Translations under genes and position numbers: made by a program | In this document: one piece after another, positions 52,746 through 62,147 of the stretch | Numbering within the stretch: the stretch's first letter is position 1 | Layout of the letters: each line of letters opens with the position of its first letter | Assembly (NCBI RefSeq): GCF_017744435.1 | Contig: NZ_JAGIBG010000028.1 | Span: 60,471-124,470, forward strand | Reading direction: 5' to 3' | DNA length: 64,000 bases | Source of the DNA: Pseudomonas sp. | GTDB taxonomy: Bacteria; Pseudomonadota; Gammaproteobacteria; Pseudomonadales; Pseudomonadaceae | The notes under the pieces: model-generated | What the model was told of the DNA's origin: nothing | Databases searched by the model: none | Seen by the model: only the letters and a program-made list of their open reading frames with translations

Positions 52746-55700
52746 ATGAGCATCACTCAAGACATTGCCAATGCAGTCGCTGAAGTCGACTTTCTTCTCA
52801 CCCCCTGCAAAGCCTGCCAACGTCAGGGCCTGCCCATCCTCCCCCTGCGCCGCGCCGTGGTCCCCGATACCCACCCCGCCAGCGACCCCGCCACGCAAAC
52901 CCGGATGGGCCTGCGCACCTTGCGCAGCGGTTACCTCTATGTGCTGCTCGACCAGCGCATCTGGCACGCCTACGAAGTCACCGCGCAAGGCCACCTGCGC
53001 CGTTTCAATCCCTACGAGCCAAACCCGGGACCACCGCCGTCGCTGCCCGAGCGCTGCATGCATGAAGACCACGACATCCCCTCGTCCTTCCTCAATATCG
53101 ACACCGACACCTACGGCACGGCCTGGCTGGCCTTCTCCAGCGATCCCTGGCCGGTCAGCGTGCTGCAGGCCTACAAAACTGGCCAGGCGCCTGTGCATCG
53201 CTTCGAGGGCCTGGACCTGATCCAGGCGCGCAAACACCCCGAACTGCTGGGCTTGGCCATGACTCCTGACAACCTTCAGGTCGACCGCCAGGTGTTCGAA
53301 TATGCGCAGCAGTTGAACGGCCCGTTCGACAGCGCCCATGGTTTCCATAGCCGCTTCCTACGCAAGTTCGCCTTGCGCGGTTACCTGACCAACGCTATCG
53401 CTCGGCACCAGCTGGAAAACGGCGTGCTGGCGGTGGTACTCGACGACACCGTCGGCCTGATCCAGGAGTACAACCACCAGCGCCTGAACTGGCTGGTCAA
53501 GCGCCAGGCCTGGCGCGAAGACCCGCTGCGCGCCTATCAGCTGCAGACGTCGCAGATCCTGCAGATCATCCGTGCTACTCAGCGTGAGTGGGCGGCGCAA
53601 AAGGTACCTTCGACGTTCGAGCCACAGACTGGCGACGGGCCACCGGTGTTCGTCGATCCTGAGAAAGAGCGTCAGCGCATGGTCGAGGAGGCCCAGCTAG
53701 AAAGCGATAAGAAGCTCGAGGAACGCTACGACGAACCTCGGCGCGCGGCGTTCCAAGCGGAGTATGAACAAGAGGAGACCCGGTTCCAGGCCTTCATCGA
53801 CCGTCATGCCGGTAGCTACGCACAACTCTGCGAGAGCGCGGCCTTCGTCCTCATCGAGCGGCACGACTATGATGGCCGGGACCGCGAATCGGGCATCTCC
53901 TACAGCAAGACTATCGCTGCGTGCCTGGCCGGTGGCATCACCGAAGCGCCGTCCACCAATCCTGCGCCAGCACCAGGCACCAGCGAAGCGCTATGGCTGA
54001 AATGGCTGCAAGACCCGAACAGTCCACCCTACCGCGCCCTGCTGCTGCGCGACCAAGCATTGCTGGCCGCGCTGATACCCAGCTTCTCGTCGACCGAGCC
54101 GACCCACTGGAACGACAGCGAAAAACTCTACTCCGCCCTGAGCAAGTTCATCACCAGTGAAGACTTCGGCCTACAGATGCGCGATTCGCTCAAGCAGGCC
54201 ATCACCGAGCTGCAGGGCGCGGTCAATGCCGCCAGCCTGCGCCTGCAGGCGCAGCTCGACCCCGGCATCCAGCACGTCGTACGCCACCTGAACAGTGCCA
54301 GCCAACGGGTTTACAACGGCGTGCACCTGATCGAGCTGCAGGTGCAGATGAAGCTGGGCGAGTACTACGCCTTGCAGAGCGCGCACCTGCGTGAATTGCA
54401 GAACCGCGCCAGCGAGAAACTGGCCAAGGCGCGGGCAGCGATGATGCCAGACCTCGAAGAGGTTAAGGCCGGTATTTTCAAACCGATGGCCAAGGTCAAG
54501 CCGATCATCCAGACCGGGCTGCTGAGCCTTGCGGTACTCGAGCCGAAGACTGCACACCAGGTGATCCCGGTCAGCGTCTGGGTCGAGGGTACGGCGTACG
54601 AGGTGCATGAGCGTTTGGCCAAGGAAGTGAAGCTTAATGTCAATCAGCTGAATGACGCCGCACAGATGGCGTTGGTGGAGATCAAGGTGGCAGCGGGAAC
54701 GCTGGAACTGGATGCCCGAAAGACCCTGAACGGCATGAGGATCAGTGCGGGGCAAGCATCTCAGTTAGTGCGCGATAGTTTCACCGGACTGCGAGGAACG
54801 GGAAAAGGTTGGGAATTGCTGCTTTCGTTGGGTGGGCTGTATTTGCTAAATGACAGCCTTGGGAAGAACCTGCAGAAAGCGGAGCAAGAGATCGGCCCGA
54901 AGTCCAGTGAAGCCATGATGGCCCTGTATGGATCCAGCTTAGCGGTCCTTGGCGGAGGCATAGAGTTTTTTGGGTTTTTGATACCTTATAAGGCAGGTGC
55001 AAAAAACAAACTATCTGTTGGCCGCACAGTCGCTAGCATCGGTGCTACGGTCAGCGCTATAGCAGGATTTTTCGACACCTTGCAGGCCTATCTCGGAGCT
55101 AAACGTAGCTTTATCGTCGGTGACAATAGTTCATTCAAATGGTACACAGGTGCAGTCTTCACCGGTCTATTTGCAACCGGAGCAGCGATCGCAGCGGTAT
55201 TTCACCCACTTATAATAGGCCCATTGGGGATTGCCATAATACTCAGCCTTACTACATCAATCTTAATAAAAATCGCCGAAAACAACGAATCAAATCCAAT
55301 AGAAAAATGGGTAAAACGCTGTTATTTCGGCAGCGCCAACGAGTCTCCTCGCATTCACTGGAATTCCCCCAATCATGCGGACGTTGCTTTTTCAGAATTG
55401 AATGCAGCGACCTTGGGCCTAGCTGGAGGATTGACATTTAAAACAGCTAAAGCAGAGTCAGCAACAACATCAAAAATAGGTGGACTGGTGGCCATCGAAA
55501 CAAAAACAACCCTAAAATTCCGCCTCACGCTACCTCAGTTCATTGAAGACCAATCCAGTTATCATTGGTCAATTGCAATTCACCGTGCAAAGGATGGCAC
55601 TCCGGCTAATTTTTCGGGAGGAGAAATAATAGCTGATAGTTCTCATCATACCCTTGCCACACAAACGAGAACTTCAAGATTGAGCGAGCTGACTCCATCA

Positions 55701-55937
55701 ACCCCTCCTAAAATCCCAGACTACCTAAAAGAAAGCCTAACAATCAGCAGGGCTAAACATCAAACTAACAAACAAAACACCTCCTATTCTTACGAAGAAT
55801 TTACAGGAGCGATAGAACTCACCCCCCAAATCGGGAGACACAACATTATAGCTGCAACATTATCAGTGGCTTACTGGCCGGACCGCAACATCCCGGAAGC
55901 TTTCGCCGAACTTTTGATACAGGAGGACAATGAATGA
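52746..55937 (+). CDS. VasX-like T6SS membrane-targeting effector
   Basis: The 1063-residue protein begins with the VasX N-terminal-type region (CKACQRQGLPILPLRRAVVPD, GLRTLRSGYLYVLLD), found on effectors delivered by type VI secretion. The middle (about 300-640) is helical and coiled. Residues about 690-860 hold three to four hydrophobic segments (LAVLGGGIEFFGFLIPY, FTGLFATGAAIAAVF, GPLGIAIILSLTTSILI), as in pore-forming, colicin-like effectors. Base composition turns clearly AT-rich from about 54.95 kb, so the C-terminal part was probably exchanged. The likely immunity gene overlaps the stop by four bases. No vgrG is adjacent. Confidence 0.88.
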   Translation: MSITQDIANAVAEVDFLLTPCKACQRQGLPILPLRRAVVPDTHPASDPATQTRMGLRTLRSGYLYVLLDQRIWHAYEVTAQGHLRRFNPYEPNPGPPPSLPERCMHEDHDIPSSFLNIDTDTYGTAWLAFSSDPWPVSVLQAYKTGQAPVHRFEGLDLIQARKHPELLGLAMTPDNLQVDRQVFEYAQQLNGPFDSAHGFHSRFLRKFALRGYLTNAIARHQLENGVLAVVLDDTVGLIQEYNHQRLNWLVKRQAWREDPLRAYQLQTSQILQIIRATQREWAAQKVPSTFEPQTGDGPPVFVDPEKERQRMVEEAQLESDKKLEERYDEPRRAAFQAEYEQEETRFQAFIDRHAGSYAQLCESAAFVLIERHDYDGRDRESGISYSKTIAACLAGGITEAPSTNPAPAPGTSEALWLKWLQDPNSPPYRALLLRDQALLAALIPSFSSTEPTHWNDSEKLYSALSKFITSEDFGLQMRDSLKQAITELQGAVNAASLRLQAQLDPGIQHVVRHLNSASQRVYNGVHLIELQVQMKLGEYYALQSAHLRELQNRASEKLAKARAAMMPDLEEVKAGIFKPMAKVKPIIQTGLLSLAVLEPKTAHQVIPVSVWVEGTAYEVHERLAKEVKLNVNQLNDAAQMALVEIKVAAGTLELDARKTLNGMRISAGQASQLVRDSFTGLRGTGKGWELLLSLGGLYLLNDSLGKNLQKAEQEIGPKSSEAMMALYGSSLAVLGGGIEFFGFLIPYKAGAKNKLSVGRTVASIGATVSAIAGFFDTLQAYLGAKRSFIVGDNSSFKWYTGAVFTGLFATGAAIAAVFHPLIIGPLGIAIILSLTTSILIKIAENNESNPIEKWVKRCYFGSANESPRIHWNSPNHADVAFSELNAATLGLAGGLTFKTAKAESATTSKIGGLVAIETKTTLKFRLTLPQFIEDQSSYHWSIAIHRAKDGTPANFSGGEIIADSSHHTLATQTRTSRLSELTPSTPPKIPDYLKESLTISRAKHQTNKQNTSYSYEEFTGAIELTPQIGRHNIIAATLSVAYWPDRNIPEAFAELLIQEDNE

Positions 55938-56737
55938 CATTGCCATATCGCGGTCTTGGATGGCGATACGACCTGCCCTCCATTGATAAACTGCCACTCC
56001 AACAGGATGCAAAATGCAATCTAGATCCACCTCCAAACAAAGTTCACCAAACCTACATTGAGCTACCCAGATCATTGCTGAGAGCCAGAGGGGTAGGCAT
56101 AGTACTTGCCACGCTAGCGATCTTGCTAGGCATAGCAACTTTTATTAGCGCATCAATCCTCCATTTTATTTTAGGCGGGAAATTCGACCCAGAATATTCA
56201 GCCATATTGATAGCAATACTTGCCGGAGCAATTTTCTTATTTACCCCCTACATTCGCTTAGAATTACAGCTCCCACGAGACGAACCCGTCCGCTTCAACA
56301 GGCAGCGGCGAAAAGTCTATTTCTATCAATATAGGCTCGATAGACTTCGCCCCTTCAGCCGCAATAACTGGGGCGTTAAACCCATCGCTTACGACTGGGA
56401 CGACCTTACTGCTGAGGTTTATCGCTTTTATGCTCCTTTAGGTTATGGGGGTTATAAAGAAGAGGTTAGAATATCCGTTAGAAAGCCCGGTACTGAGGAA
56501 GTGATCGACCGAGTATTCTTCACCGATGACATTGAAACCGGTAAGCAATATTGGGCCATTGCCAGGCTCTTCATGCATGAGGGAGCACAAGCCCTCCCCG
56601 ATTTCGTCCACCCGCCTTGGGACTGGAACGAGGGCATTTACTCCAACCCTTTCGATCAACGCGCCCCCAAAGTCCAATGGCCCGCCGATATGGACCTCGA
56701 ATCCCGCAGTGCCCCTGCCCCAGGAGAACAACCATGA
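55934..56737 (+). CDS. Putative immunity protein of the VasX-like effector (DUF6708-like)
   Basis: The 267-residue protein has two transmembrane helices (about 55-80 and 90-112) and a cytoplasmic C-terminal domain (VRFNRQRRKVYFYQYRLDRL, then VKPIAYDWDDLTAEVYRFY), which resembles proteins annotated DUF6708. It overlaps the effector stop by four bases and shares its AT-rich composition. An inner-membrane location is what a guard against a pore-forming toxin needs. The function is inferred from context. Confidence 0.75.
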   Translation: MTLPYRGLGWRYDLPSIDKLPLQQDAKCNLDPPPNKVHQTYIELPRSLLRARGVGIVLATLAILLGIATFISASILHFILGGKFDPEYSAILIAILAGAIFLFTPYIRLELQLPRDEPVRFNRQRRKVYFYQYRLDRLRPFSRNNWGVKPIAYDWDDLTAEVYRFYAPLGYGGYKEEVRISVRKPGTEEVIDRVFFTDDIETGKQYWAIARLFMHEGAQALPDFVHPPWDWNEGIYSNPFDQRAPKVQWPADMDLESRSAPAPGEQP

Positions 56738-56862
56738 AACCTGTGATACTCGTCGGCCACTCCCATACCTGTCCGACCGACAGCAAGTGCGTCGTCGAGA
56801 ATGAAGGGATCACCATTCGCCCCTTCGTCGGCACACCCGACAAATCCCGTGAAACAAGTTGA
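56734..56862 (+). pseudogene. N-terminal remnant of a PAAR protein
   Basis: This 42-residue frame overlaps the immunity stop (ATGA) and begins MKPVILVGHSHTCP, the standard start of small PAAR spike-tip proteins. After residue about 25 the glycine-rich PAAR repeats do not follow and the frame ends. I see no continuation in the other frames. It is probably a truncated relic left by the exchange of the effector cassette. Confidence 0.6.
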
Positions 56863-56978
56863 ACATCTGCCTCCAGTAAGCTTCCAAAAGATGTTACGTG
56901 CCATCCTTTTGCCAGGAGCCTGCCGCCCATGCCCATCCAGCCTTCCCTGCTGTGCCAACGCCCAGGAGCCCAGCGGCC

Positions 56979-57266
56979 ATGAAGATGCCCGGCCGCGCGC
57001 CCAACGCCAACCTGCAGCTCGACTACGTGCGCGACACTTTGTTTGGGCCGGTGGCCCTGAGCGTGGAATGCCAGTGCCAGCTCGCCCCGCTCAACCTGCA
57101 GGGTCGCCCTGCCCTGCGCCTGCATATCTGCCCTCCCTTGCCGGACAAGGTCGAGCGAGCCCATAGCGTGGCATTCGTGTGGGACGGGCGTAGTTATCAT
57201 GGCGTGGTCCGCGATCAAGGCAAATGCGGCGATGGCGGCCTGAACCTGCTGCTGGAGCTGCAATAA
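56979..57266 (+). CDS. Small hypothetical protein
   Basis: An ATG with CAGGAG upstream opens a 95-residue frame (MKMPGRAPNANLQLDYVRD) with GC-rich codon use like the chromosome, so it is not part of the AT-rich cassette. It contains three cysteines (ECQCQL, and C in DQGKCGDGG), has no signal peptide, and is beta-prone. I do not recognise it. Confidence 0.55.
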   Translation: MKMPGRAPNANLQLDYVRDTLFGPVALSVECQCQLAPLNLQGRPALRLHICPPLPDKVERAHSVAFVWDGRSYHGVVRDQGKCGDGGLNLLLELQ

Positions 57267-57351
57267 GCCGATCAACGGCGGCGCTCCGGGCTGAACCTGA
57301 CGCAAACGGCACCTCTCCATAACTACAAGGCCCAGCCTTCTGGAGAACGCC

Positions 57352-57966
57352 ATGAACAGCCCGTTGCTCAAGCTCTTCACCCACCCCGCCGACGCGTGGA
57401 TCGACATCCGCCGCGCCGAGGAAGACCACCCGCAACAATACCTGCCGCGCCTGTTGGCGCTGGCCCTGATCCCTGCCCTGTGCCTGTTCGTCGGCACCAC
57501 CACCTTCGGCTGGAGCCTGGCCGCTGAAGACCGCGTGCGCCTGAGCATGGCCAGCGCCGCGCAACTGGCCGGACTGCTGTATGCCACTACGGTGGTCGGG
57601 GTGATGCTGATGGGGGTGATGATCCGCTGGATGTCGCGCGGCTTCGATGCGCAACCGACGCTCAATCAATGCATCGGCTTCGCTGCCTATTGCGCCACCC
57701 CGTGGTTCTTTGCCGGCGTGTTCGGCCTGGTGCCGGTGCGCTGGCTGGCACTGCTGGCACTGGTCGCTGCTTCAGCTTACGCCACGGTGTTGCTGTACGG
57801 CGGCTTGCAGACCTTCCTGCGCTTGCGCAAGGAGCAGGCCATGCTGTTTGCCAGCTGCGTGTGGGGGGTGGGATTGCTGTTGCTGGTGACCATCCTGGTG
57901 TCGATGATCCTGTTCTGGAGCAACGGCCTGATGCCGGAATACGTGCGCCCGGCCAGCCTCGGCTGA
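57352..57966 (+). CDS. Yip1/DUF1282-family integral membrane protein
   Basis: The 204-residue protein has five predicted transmembrane helices after a short N-terminus (LFTHPADAWIDIRRAEEDHP). That opening and the helix order are typical of bacterial Yip1-domain proteins, whose function is unknown. A GGAG lies in front of the ATG. It stands alone. Confidence 0.85.
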   Translation: MNSPLLKLFTHPADAWIDIRRAEEDHPQQYLPRLLALALIPALCLFVGTTTFGWSLAAEDRVRLSMASAAQLAGLLYATTVVGVMLMGVMIRWMSRGFDAQPTLNQCIGFAAYCATPWFFAGVFGLVPVRWLALLALVAASAYATVLLYGGLQTFLRLRKEQAMLFASCVWGVGLLLLVTILVSMILFWSNGLMPEYVRPASLG

Positions 57967-57984
57967 CCGGTGCACTTCAGGTGC

Positions 57985-58224
57985 TCAGGCGATGGCCCTG
58001 AGCGCCGCCGGGTGGGTGTCTCGCAGGGCATGCAGCTGGCCGACCAGGTTCACCAGGTCGCGGCAACTGTTCAAGCTCTGCAGTGAGACCCCGGAGAGGG
58101 TCACGCCCTCCTCCAGGCTTTGCCCCTGACCCAGGCGGATGGTCAGGGTGGTGCCGTCCGGGCAGCTGACTTCGCAGCGGTCGGGCAGGCAGGCCTGCTC
58201 GATGATCTGCCGCATTTCCAGCAT
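57985..58224 (-). CDS. DUF1652-family protein
   Basis: The ATG at 58224, with AGGAG five bases upstream, gives 79 residues starting MLEMRQIIEQACLPDRCEV, the usual start of this small Pseudomonas family; an ATG seven codons earlier is possible. A CxxS region (RCEVSCPDG) and the segment LTIRLGQGQSLEEGVTLSGV are also typical. The function is unknown. Confidence 0.82.
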   Translation of the reverse strand: MLEMRQIIEQACLPDRCEVSCPDGTTLTIRLGQGQSLEEGVTLSGVSLQSLNSCRDLVNLVGQLHALRDTHPAALRAIA

Positions 58225-58459
58225 CGAAACTCCTATCAACGACATGGTACGACCCTCTCTGTACTGGATGGCCTATTGTGGGAGTACGCCTTTGGCAGGC
58301 AGGGTGCCAATTGATATTGCGCATGCCCAAGCGGGCGTCCATGCGCCGGGGCAATGATCGTGCGGAGGAATCATTTAGCACCTTAGTGGAAGAACGATGA
58401 TCGGCCTCGCCTGTTCGATCGAATGCTGGCACTTCGCGACAGGCGGTCGCCGAACCGCC

Positions 58460-59371
58460 CTATTTGTCCCCCAGGGACGCCCATAGATGCTGTGCGGCAT
58501 AGGCGCGCCACGGGCGCCAGGCCAGGGCGCGTTCGACCAGTCTGGCGTCGGGCCCTTCCAGCAGGCGCAGGGCCTTGACCAACGCCACATCACCCACCGG
58601 CATCGCGTCACCGGCGCCCGCCTGGCGCAGCGCCAGGTAATGGGCGCTCCAGGGGCCGATGCCTTTCAGCCGGCAGAGGTTGGCCACTAGCGGCTCCAGT
58701 GCCTGGCCCTTTCGCAGCAGTTTCGGCTGTGCCAGAAGTGCTCGCGCCAGCGTACCCAGGGTGGCAGCACGTGCACGTGGCATGCCGAGGTTTTCCAGGT
58801 CGGCGTTGGCGAGCACGTTCGACGTTGGGAAGACATGGGTCAGGCCTTCGGCCGGTAGACAGAGCGGCTGGCCATGACGCGCCACCAGGCGTCCGGCCAG
58901 GGTCATGGCACCCGCTACGCTGATCTGCTGGCCAAGCACCGTGCGCATGGCTTGCTCGCAGGCGTCCCAGCCCTGGGGGACGCGCAAGCCCGGGCGGGCG
59001 GCGAGCAGTTTGGCCATCAAGGGGTCGCGGCACAGTTCGGCGGCGATGCGTGTGGGGTTGGCGTCGAGGTCGTAGACGCGGCGAATGCGGGCGATCAAGC
59101 TCGGGACAGCTGAGGCAGGCACGCCGCTGAGCTGGATTAACAGGCGGTTACCACTGGCGGGCCGGGCTTCGAGGACACCGTGTTTGCCAGCCACGGGGAA
59201 ACTGCGGCGATAGGTGCCAGCGCTGAAGGTTTCGATGCCGGGGATGCAGCGGGCGGCCAGGAAGGTCTGGGTCGAAGGCCAGTGGTAGGGCGTGGGGTAG
59301 CGCAGCCACAACGTGTGCTGGCCGGAGGCATTGAACGAGCGGTGAACGGCGTGCAGTCGGGACAGAGGCAT
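58460..59371 (-). CDS. alkA: DNA-3-methyladenine glycosylase II
   Basis: The ATG at 59371 gives 303 residues; the longer frame runs into a REP. The protein has an N-terminal AlkA-type domain, then the helix-hairpin-helix core with LKGIGPWSAHYLAL and catalytic Asp in MPVGDVALVKAL. It removes 3-methyladenine and related alkylated bases. With alkB in the same window it is part of alkylation-damage repair, but the genes are 30 kb apart. Confidence 0.9.
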   Translation of the reverse strand: MPLSRLHAVHRSFNASGQHTLWLRYPTPYHWPSTQTFLAARCIPGIETFSAGTYRRSFPVAGKHGVLEARPASGNRLLIQLSGVPASAVPSLIARIRRVYDLDANPTRIAAELCRDPLMAKLLAARPGLRVPQGWDACEQAMRTVLGQQISVAGAMTLAGRLVARHGQPLCLPAEGLTHVFPTSNVLANADLENLGMPRARAATLGTLARALLAQPKLLRKGQALEPLVANLCRLKGIGPWSAHYLALRQAGAGDAMPVGDVALVKALRLLEGPDARLVERALAWRPWRAYAAQHLWASLGDK

Positions 59372-59400
59372 TGCTGCATCATGCCAAGATTTGCAGGGTT

Positions 59401-59506
59401 TGTACCGGCCTCTTCGCGGGTAAACCCGCTCCCACAGGGACCGCACAGATTTCAAAGCCTGTGCAGTATCTGTGGGAGCGGGTTTACCCGCGAAGAGGCC
59501 GGTACA
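59401..59506. repeat. REP-type inverted repeat
   Basis: Arms of the TGTACCGGCCTCTTCGCGGG type enclose about 30 bases, between alkA and the pirin gene on the same strand. Confidence 0.85.
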
Positions 59507-59511
59507 GGCAA

Positions 59512-60399
59512 TCAATGATCCAGGCCAGCCCCCTCGCCTGCCATCTGCCCAAAGCGCCCGGCATGGAAATCATCGAACGACTCGGCAATCTCCGCCTGGC
59601 TGTTCATCACGAACGGACCATAACCAACGATAGGCTCATCGATCGGCTCACCGCTGAGCAGCAGCAGGCTGGTGCCTTCGAGCGCTTCGATCGCCACATC
59701 CTCACCACCGCGCTCCAGCAACACCAGGCTGGCTGGACCGGCTTCGCGCTCGCCGTTGACCCGCACGCTACCGCGCAACACCACCAGTGCAGCATTGTGG
59801 CCGTCGACGATCGGCAGTTGCAGGCTGGCACCCGCCTTCAGGCGCAGGTCCCATACATCCATCGGGGTAAAGGTCCGCGCCGGGCCAGCATGCCCCTGAT
59901 AAGCACCGGCGATTACCCGCAGGCTGCCCGCATCGCCTTCCAGTTGCACCACGGGGATATCCGTCGACAGCAGCGTCTGGTACCCGGCAGCCGCTCGCTT
60001 GTCACGCCCCGGCAGGTTGACCCACAGCTGCACCATCTCCAGCGTGCCGCCCGTACGGGCGAACGCCGGGGAATGGAACTCTTCATGGATGATGCCGTTG
60101 GCGGCCGTCATCCACTGCACGTCACCCGGGCCGATCAGGCCGCCGGCACCCGTGGAATCGCGGTGTTCCAGCTCGCCCTGATAGACGATGGTCACGGTTT
60201 CGAAGCCACGGTGCGGGTGCTGGCCAACACCGCGACGGTCGCGAGTCGAGGTGAAATCGTGCGGGCCGGCATAGTCCAGCAGCAGGAACGGGCTGATCTT
60301 GCTGGCCAGGTTGTCGTAGGTGAACAGGCTGCGCACAGGGAAACCATCACCCACCCAATGGGCATGGGGGCTGCGGTGGATACCCAGGATCTTTTTCAT
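59512..60399 (-). CDS. Pirin-family bicupin protein
   Basis: The 295-residue protein is a standard pirin. The metal-binding histidines are in GQHPHRGFETVTIVYQG, with a further His/Glu in IHEEFHSP. The N-terminal cupin (about 40-160) is the active one; the C-terminal cupin (about 180-280) is degenerate. Pirins can act as quercetinase-like dioxygenases or redox regulators; which applies here is open. A GAGGAG site precedes the start. Confidence 0.9.
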   Translation of the reverse strand: MKKILGIHRSPHAHWVGDGFPVRSLFTYDNLASKISPFLLLDYAGPHDFTSTRDRRGVGQHPHRGFETVTIVYQGELEHRDSTGAGGLIGPGDVQWMTAANGIIHEEFHSPAFARTGGTLEMVQLWVNLPGRDKRAAAGYQTLLSTDIPVVQLEGDAGSLRVIAGAYQGHAGPARTFTPMDVWDLRLKAGASLQLPIVDGHNAALVVLRGSVRVNGEREAGPASLVLLERGGEDVAIEALEGTSLLLLSGEPIDEPIVGYGPFVMNSQAEIAESFDDFHAGRFGQMAGEGAGLDH

Positions 60400-60499
60400 G
60401 AGAAGTCTCCTCTCTAAGCTGGGTTAACCTTACCAATGAGCCCAATAAGCCGGTAGACGGCTGAAATAGCACTGATCGTCCTACAAATGGAACAGCCGT

Positions 60500-61372
60500 T
60501 CACGCTTGCAGGTAATCGAACACCTTCTGCGCGGCCATCTCCGGGTCTTCCTGCATGAAGCAGTGCCCACCGGGGACCTGAACAGCGTTCACCGCCGGGT
60601 TAAGGCTGGCCAGGCGCTGCACCGAGTGGGGCACGAAGGGATAGGTGTGTTCGCCAAAGAGCACCAGGGTAGGCACCTGGATGGCCGCCAGCTGCGCCCA
60701 CATGCGCGACGGGAACGAGCTGAAGATCTCCACCTCGCGGCTGGGCCGGCACTTGAGCACCACGCCTTCGCCGCAATCACCGATCGCGTGCTCGACATAC
60801 GCCTGCAGTGCCGCGTCGGTCCAGCCCTTGAAGATGCCACGCCCGTGCAGCGATGCCCGCGCCGCCTCACGGTCCGGCCAATGGCTGCGTCGGCTGCCAG
60901 CCTTGCGCGCCAGGGCATGTCGGCGGTGCAGGCCGACCAGCGCAGCCGCGCCCATCACGCCGATCATGCGCCGGCTGAACAGCACCGGGTCGAGCAATAC
61001 GGCACGGGCGAACAAGCCCGGCTGGCTGGCCAGCATCAAACCGGTCAGGACGCCACCGAAGCTATGCCCCACTGCGTAACGGGGAACCTCGCCATATTCC
61101 CCACGGCCGGCCTCGAAGGCCTCCACCGCCAGCGCAGCGGTCCGGTTCCAACCACGGAATTCACCGCCATGGTCGCTGTCACCATGGCCCTGCACATCGC
61201 AGAGCCACAGATCGAAATGTTCACTCAGGCTCAGCAGCAACGGCTGGTAGGCCAGGCAGCAAAAGCCATTACCGTGCAGGAAATGCAGCAGCGGCTTGCC
61301 GCTGGCTGGCGAACGCCAGCCACGCAAGGTGAAGCCTTCGGAGCTGTCAAAGGACCAGGGAATCAACTGCAT
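60500..61372 (-). CDS. Alpha/beta hydrolase
   Basis: The 290-residue enzyme contains the oxyanion motif LHGNGF near residue 33, the nucleophile elbow GHSFGG at about residue 103, an acid residue probably in VLFGEHTYP (about 237) and the catalytic His in VPGGHCFMQED (about 272). No signal peptide is present. The substrate is unknown. Confidence 0.85.
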   Translation of the reverse strand: MQLIPWSFDSSEGFTLRGWRSPASGKPLLHFLHGNGFCCLAYQPLLLSLSEHFDLWLCDVQGHGDSDHGGEFRGWNRTAALAVEAFEAGRGEYGEVPRYAVGHSFGGVLTGLMLASQPGLFARAVLLDPVLFSRRMIGVMGAAALVGLHRRHALARKAGSRRSHWPDREAARASLHGRGIFKGWTDAALQAYVEHAIGDCGEGVVLKCRPSREVEIFSSFPSRMWAQLAAIQVPTLVLFGEHTYPFVPHSVQRLASLNPAVNAVQVPGGHCFMQEDPEMAAQKVFDYLQA

Positions 61373-61393
61373 CGGCTTGCTGTACTCATGGGT

Positions 61394-62023
61394 TCATGAA
61401 AACGCCGATTCTACAAACAGCAACGGGTAGAGTGAAATCACCAGCAGCAAGGCCATCAGGACATTGAACAGCATCAGCCAGCGCGGGTTCTGCAGCAGGT
61501 TGCGCAGAGCGCTGCCAAACATCACCCAGATGCCGACGCTGGGCAGGTTGACCAGGGCGAACAGCGCCGCAATCACCACCACATTCATCACATAACCCTG
61601 GGCCGGCGTGTAGGTGGTGATCGCCCCCACCGCCATCACCCAGGCCTTGGGGTTGACCCACTGGAATGCCGCAGCGCCCCAGAACCCCAGCGGCTTGCGC
61701 GCGCTCGGCGAGTCGCCGCCGAGCGGCCCTGAGGTGGCGATCTTCCAGGCCAGGTACAGCAAGTAGGCCGCACCGGTATAACGCAACACGGTGTACAGCG
61801 CCGGCCAGGCCTTGAACACCTCGCCCAGGCCCAGGCCCACCGACAGCACCATGACCATGAAGCCGACGCTGATGCCCAGGGCATGCGGGATCGATCGGCG
61901 CACGCCGAAGTTCACGCCTGAGGCCAGCAGCATGGTGTTGTTGGGCCCCGGAGTGATCGAGGAAACGAAGGCAAACAGCACGAAGGCGGTCAGCAGGTCG
62001 GCAGAGGCAAGCATGGCAGGCAT
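61394..62023 (-). CDS. LysE/RhtB-family amino acid exporter
   Basis: The 209-residue protein has six predicted transmembrane helices and the family motif SSITPGPNNTMLLASGVNFG near the N-terminus, then FQWVNPKAWVM in the third section. LysE-type transporters export amino acids or their derivatives. An ATG three codons downstream (62014) is an alternative start. It is a single gene, divergent from the GNAT gene. Confidence 0.88.
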   Translation of the reverse strand: MPAMLASADLLTAFVLFAFVSSITPGPNNTMLLASGVNFGVRRSIPHALGISVGFMVMVLSVGLGLGEVFKAWPALYTVLRYTGAAYLLYLAWKIATSGPLGGDSPSARKPLGFWGAAAFQWVNPKAWVMAVGAITTYTPAQGYVMNVVVIAALFALVNLPSVGIWVMFGSALRNLLQNPRWLMLFNVLMALLLVISLYPLLFVESAFS

Positions 62024-62147
62024 TCCAGAATCGTTGCAGGTGCTGTCACACTAACGGAGTCGCCCTGCCCTACGACCGGTACAGTTGCATTAAATTATGC
62101 AGATACACATCACTGTACCGTTTATCAAAAACCAAGGAAGCCCCTGC

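Noticed and set aside
58246..58459. Short ATG frame around 58397 and a REP-like fragment (CTTCGCGACAGGCGG)
   Set aside because: No ribosome site, no conserved features, and only a partial REP resemblance; I see nothing certain in this gap.
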